Assembly (NCBI RefSeq): GCF_011801125.1
Contig: NZ_CP046171.1
Location: 2,480,001-2,544,000, forward strand
DNA from: Nocardia brasiliensis
GTDB taxonomy: Bacteria; Actinomycetota; Actinomycetes; Mycobacteriales; Mycobacteriaceae
Direction: 5' to 3'
DNA: 64,000 bases
In this document: in pieces, positions 62,201 to 64,000 of the stretch
How the letters are laid out: each line of letters begins with the position of its first letter
Position numbering within the stretch: position 1 is the first letter of the stretch
Program-made: the position numbers and the translations under genes
Notes under the pieces: generated by a model
The model's database searches: none
Seen by the model: the letters and a program-made list of their open reading frames with translations, nothing else
What the model was told of the DNA's origin: nothing

Positions 62201-63630
62201 GCGGGCAGCATCCGGCCGAGCGCGCCGACGCGCACAGCACCGCCCGGCGCTGGGTGCTGCACATCGACATGGACGCGTTCTTCGCCTCGGTCGAGCAGCT
62301 GACCCGGCCCACGTTGCGCGGCAGGCCGGTGCTCGTCGGCGGCACCGGCGGGCGCGGTGTGGTCGCGGGGGCCAGTTATGAGGCGCGGGTGTACGGCGCG
62401 CGCTCGGCGATGCCGATGCACCAGGCGCGCAGGCTGGTCGGCGCCAGCGCGGTGGTGGTGCCGCCGCGCGGCGCGGTGTACGGGGTGCTGAGCGGGCAGG
62501 TGTTCGACACCTTGCGCGCCAGGATCCCGGTGCTGGAGACGCTGTCGTTCGACGAGGCCTTCGGCGAACCCGCCGAACTGGCCGGCGCCACCGTGGCCGA
62601 GGTGCACGAGTTCTGCGCGCGGTTGCGCGCCGCGGTGCGCGAACGCACCGGGCTCACCGCTTCGGTCGGCGCGGGCACCGGCAAGCAGCTGGCCAAGATC
62701 GCCTCCGGGCTCGCCAAACCCGATGGCATCCGGGTGGTTTCGCCGGACGAGCAGCAGCGGATGCTGGCCGCGCTGCCGGTGCGCAAGCTGTGGGGGATCG
62801 GCCCGGTGGCCGAGCACAAGCTGCGCTCGCTCGGCATCGAGACGGTGGGCGCGTTCGCCGCGCTGCCGGAGTCCGAGGCGGTGTCGATCCTCGGCGGCAG
62901 CGTGGGCGCGTCGCTGCACCGGCTGGCCCGCGGGGTCGACGACCGCCCGGTCGCCGAGCGGGCCGAGGCCAAACAGATCAGCGCCGAGACCACCTACGAG
63001 AGCGATATCGTCACCCTCGCCCAGCTGCGCCCCGCGATCGAGGCGATGGCGGCGGCCGCGCATCGCAGGCTGCGCAAGGACGGGCGGGCGGCGCGCACCG
63101 TGGTGCTCAAGCTGAAGAAGTCCGATATGAGCATCGTGACCCGTTCGTTCACCCTGCCGTATGCCACCGAGGACCTCACCACGCTGTCCACCGCCGCGCA
63201 GCGCTCGGCGATCGATCCGGCCGAGCTCGGCCCGATCCGCCTGGTCGGGGTCGGCTACGGCGGATTGTCCACGGTCCGGCAGGAATCGCTGTTCCCCGAG
63301 CTGGACCAGGCGCCCGTCATCGACCAGCGCACGGCCGTCGCGGACGAGGGGTGGACCGCGGCCGGGCCGGTGCCTGCGCCGAGCGTATTGGTTCCGGCCC
63401 AGCTGCTGCCCGAGGTCTCGCCCGCTCAGTCCGCGCTGTCGGTCCCGATCTGGCACCGCGGCATGGATGTCGAACATCCCGAGTACGGCCACGGCTGGGT
63501 GCAGGGCGGTGGTTACGGCGTGGTGACCGTGCGGTTCGAGACCCGCTCCACCGGACCGGGCCCGGCGCGCACCTTCGCCGCGGATGACGCGGATCTGACC
63601 AGAGCCGATCCGTTGCGCAGTCTGCGGTGA
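62197..63630 (+). CDS. dinB: DNA polymerase IV (DinB/DinX, Y family)
   Basis: A 477-residue translesion polymerase. The palm residues are in [16 protein letters not shown] (catalytic Asp24) and [10 protein letters not shown] (Asp119-Glu120); [20 protein letters not shown] and [19 protein letters not shown] (thumb HhH) follow, then the little-finger domain. About 110 residues extend past the little finger and end without an obvious beta-clamp motif. The position after ileS matches dinX (Rv1537). It is translationally coupled to the TfoX-type gene. Confidence 0.92.
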   Translation: MSGQHPAERADAHSTARRWVLHIDMDAFFASVEQLTRPTLRGRPVLVGGTGGRGVVAGASYEARVYGARSAMPMHQARRLVGASAVVVPPRGAVYGVLSGQVFDTLRARIPVLETLSFDEAFGEPAELAGATVAEVHEFCARLRAAVRERTGLTASVGAGTGKQLAKIASGLAKPDGIRVVSPDEQQRMLAALPVRKLWGIGPVAEHKLRSLGIETVGAFAALPESEAVSILGGSVGASLHRLARGVDDRPVAERAEAKQISAETTYESDIVTLAQLRPAIEAMAAAAHRRLRKDGRAARTVVLKLKKSDMSIVTRSFTLPYATEDLTTLSTAAQRSAIDPAELGPIRLVGVGYGGLSTVRQESLFPELDQAPVIDQRTAVADEGWTAAGPVPAPSVLVPAQLLPEVSPAQSALSVPIWHRGMDVEHPEYGHGWVQGGGYGVVTVRFETRSTGPGPARTFAADDADLTRADPLRSLR

Positions 63631-63826
63631 GCGCGGCGGTGAACGGCTCGACATCGCCGAGCGCGGCGCGTACGTTCGCTGCCGACGACATCAGTCCGTC
63701 CCGTGTGGATCCATGCGGTACTCCGCTGTGCCGGTAGCCTGGGAGCTCGTGCAGCGCCGCCGGTTCGGGTGGAGGCTGCCATCAGTGGACATGACACGGA
63801 CCTACTCGAACGCAAAGGACGAGCAG

Positions 63827-64000
63827 TTGAAGCTTCGTAAGACTGGACGCATCGCGATCGCCGGATTGGCTGTCGTCGCGGCGCTTGGCATGACCGCGTG
63901 CGGCGATGACAAGGACAGCAAGCCGGCCGCCAAGACGACGACCAGCGCCAAGGCGTCGGCGTCGGCGAGCGCGAACCTGCCGCCGGTCCCGACTCCGGCC
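63827..64000 (+). CDS. Lipoprotein, N-terminal part (partial)
   Basis: A TTG with AAGGA about seven bases upstream opens a frame that runs off the window. The product starts MKLRKTGRIAIAGLAVVAAL and has a lipobox (GMTACG), so it is a diacylglycerol-anchored lipoprotein; residues 31-58 are Ser/Ala/Lys-rich, ending NLPPVPTPA. An in-frame ATG at 63791 would bury the signal peptide and is less likely. The linker and PPVPT segment resemble those before low-molecular-weight antigen MTB12-like domains, but that domain is outside the window. The 196 bases before it hold no other gene. Confidence 0.75.
   Translation, partial: MKLRKTGRIAIAGLAVVAALGMTACGDDKDSKPAAKTTTSAKASASASANLPPVPTPA

Overview
The window is about 70% GC and densely coded. 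It looks like chromosome of a Nocardia-type actinomycete (order Mycobacteriales, most likely Nocardia). The main evidence is gene order shared with Mycobacterium tuberculosis Rv2176-Rv2144c: pknL, its DNA-binding partner, mptA, idsA2, metF position, lppM, a GNAT gene, a DUF3040 gene, then mraZ to wag31. A T-box-controlled ileS follows, with dinX-type DNA polymerase IV downstream as at Rv1536-Rv1537. Unlike M. tuberculosis, the region also carries carotenoid genes.

Layout. 1-9.7 kb: a MarR fragment, pknL and the Rv2175c-type gene, then the minus-strand group idsA2-crtI-mptA-crtB (prenyl diphosphate, carotenoid and lipoglycan mannosyl transfer) and a divergent metF. 9.7-26 kb: an accessory block with a secreted CocE-type hydrolase and a very compact minus-strand operon. 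The operon holds 12 protein genes plus two coupled small ORFs: a polar-amino-acid-type ABC importer, a Dpp/Opp-type ABC importer, four luciferase-like flavin monooxygenases and a DUF1684 protein. It starts behind a 28-codon leader peptide of the actinobacterial cysteine/sulfur type (RRHIDxC...C) and ends at a 13-bp terminator hairpin. I read it as a sulfur-scavenging operon that imports organosulfur compounds and releases their sulfur. 26-32.4 kb: an unknown secreted protein and a second carotenoid group (crtO-type ketolase, cruF-type hydratase, family 2 glycosyltransferase) interleaved with lppM and followed upstream by a GNAT gene. Together the two carotenoid groups predict a ketolated, hydroxylated, possibly glycosylated carotenoid; no lycopene cyclase is present in the window.

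32.5-55.2 kb: HEPN and DUF3040 genes, then the division and cell-wall (dcw) cluster mraZ-rsmH-ftsL-like-pbpB-murE-murF-mraY-murD-ftsW-murG-murC-ftsQ-ftsZ-pgeF-yggS-sepF-yggT-wag31 and a small membrane protein. Most neighbours overlap by ATGA or GTGA. The mraZ promoter carries three 10-bp-phased GTGG boxes, and two oppositely oriented GTGGGG pairs lie about 200 bp upstream. Three micro-ORF repeats (MSERSER...SEARS type), built like mycobacterial MIRUs, sit directly in front of ftsL-like, mraY and sepF, each ending in an ATGA/GTGA overlap with the next start codon.

55.2-64 kb: T-box and ileS with a strong terminator; a CRP-like site and a long leader in front of a secreted NlpC/P60 hydrolase; a UTP-glucose-1-phosphate uridylyltransferase; a complete IS481-family insertion sequence with a GCTAGC target duplication that supplies the transposase stop codon; a TfoX-type gene coupled to dinB; and the start of a lipoprotein gene. 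I found no tRNA, rRNA, CRISPR array or prophage.
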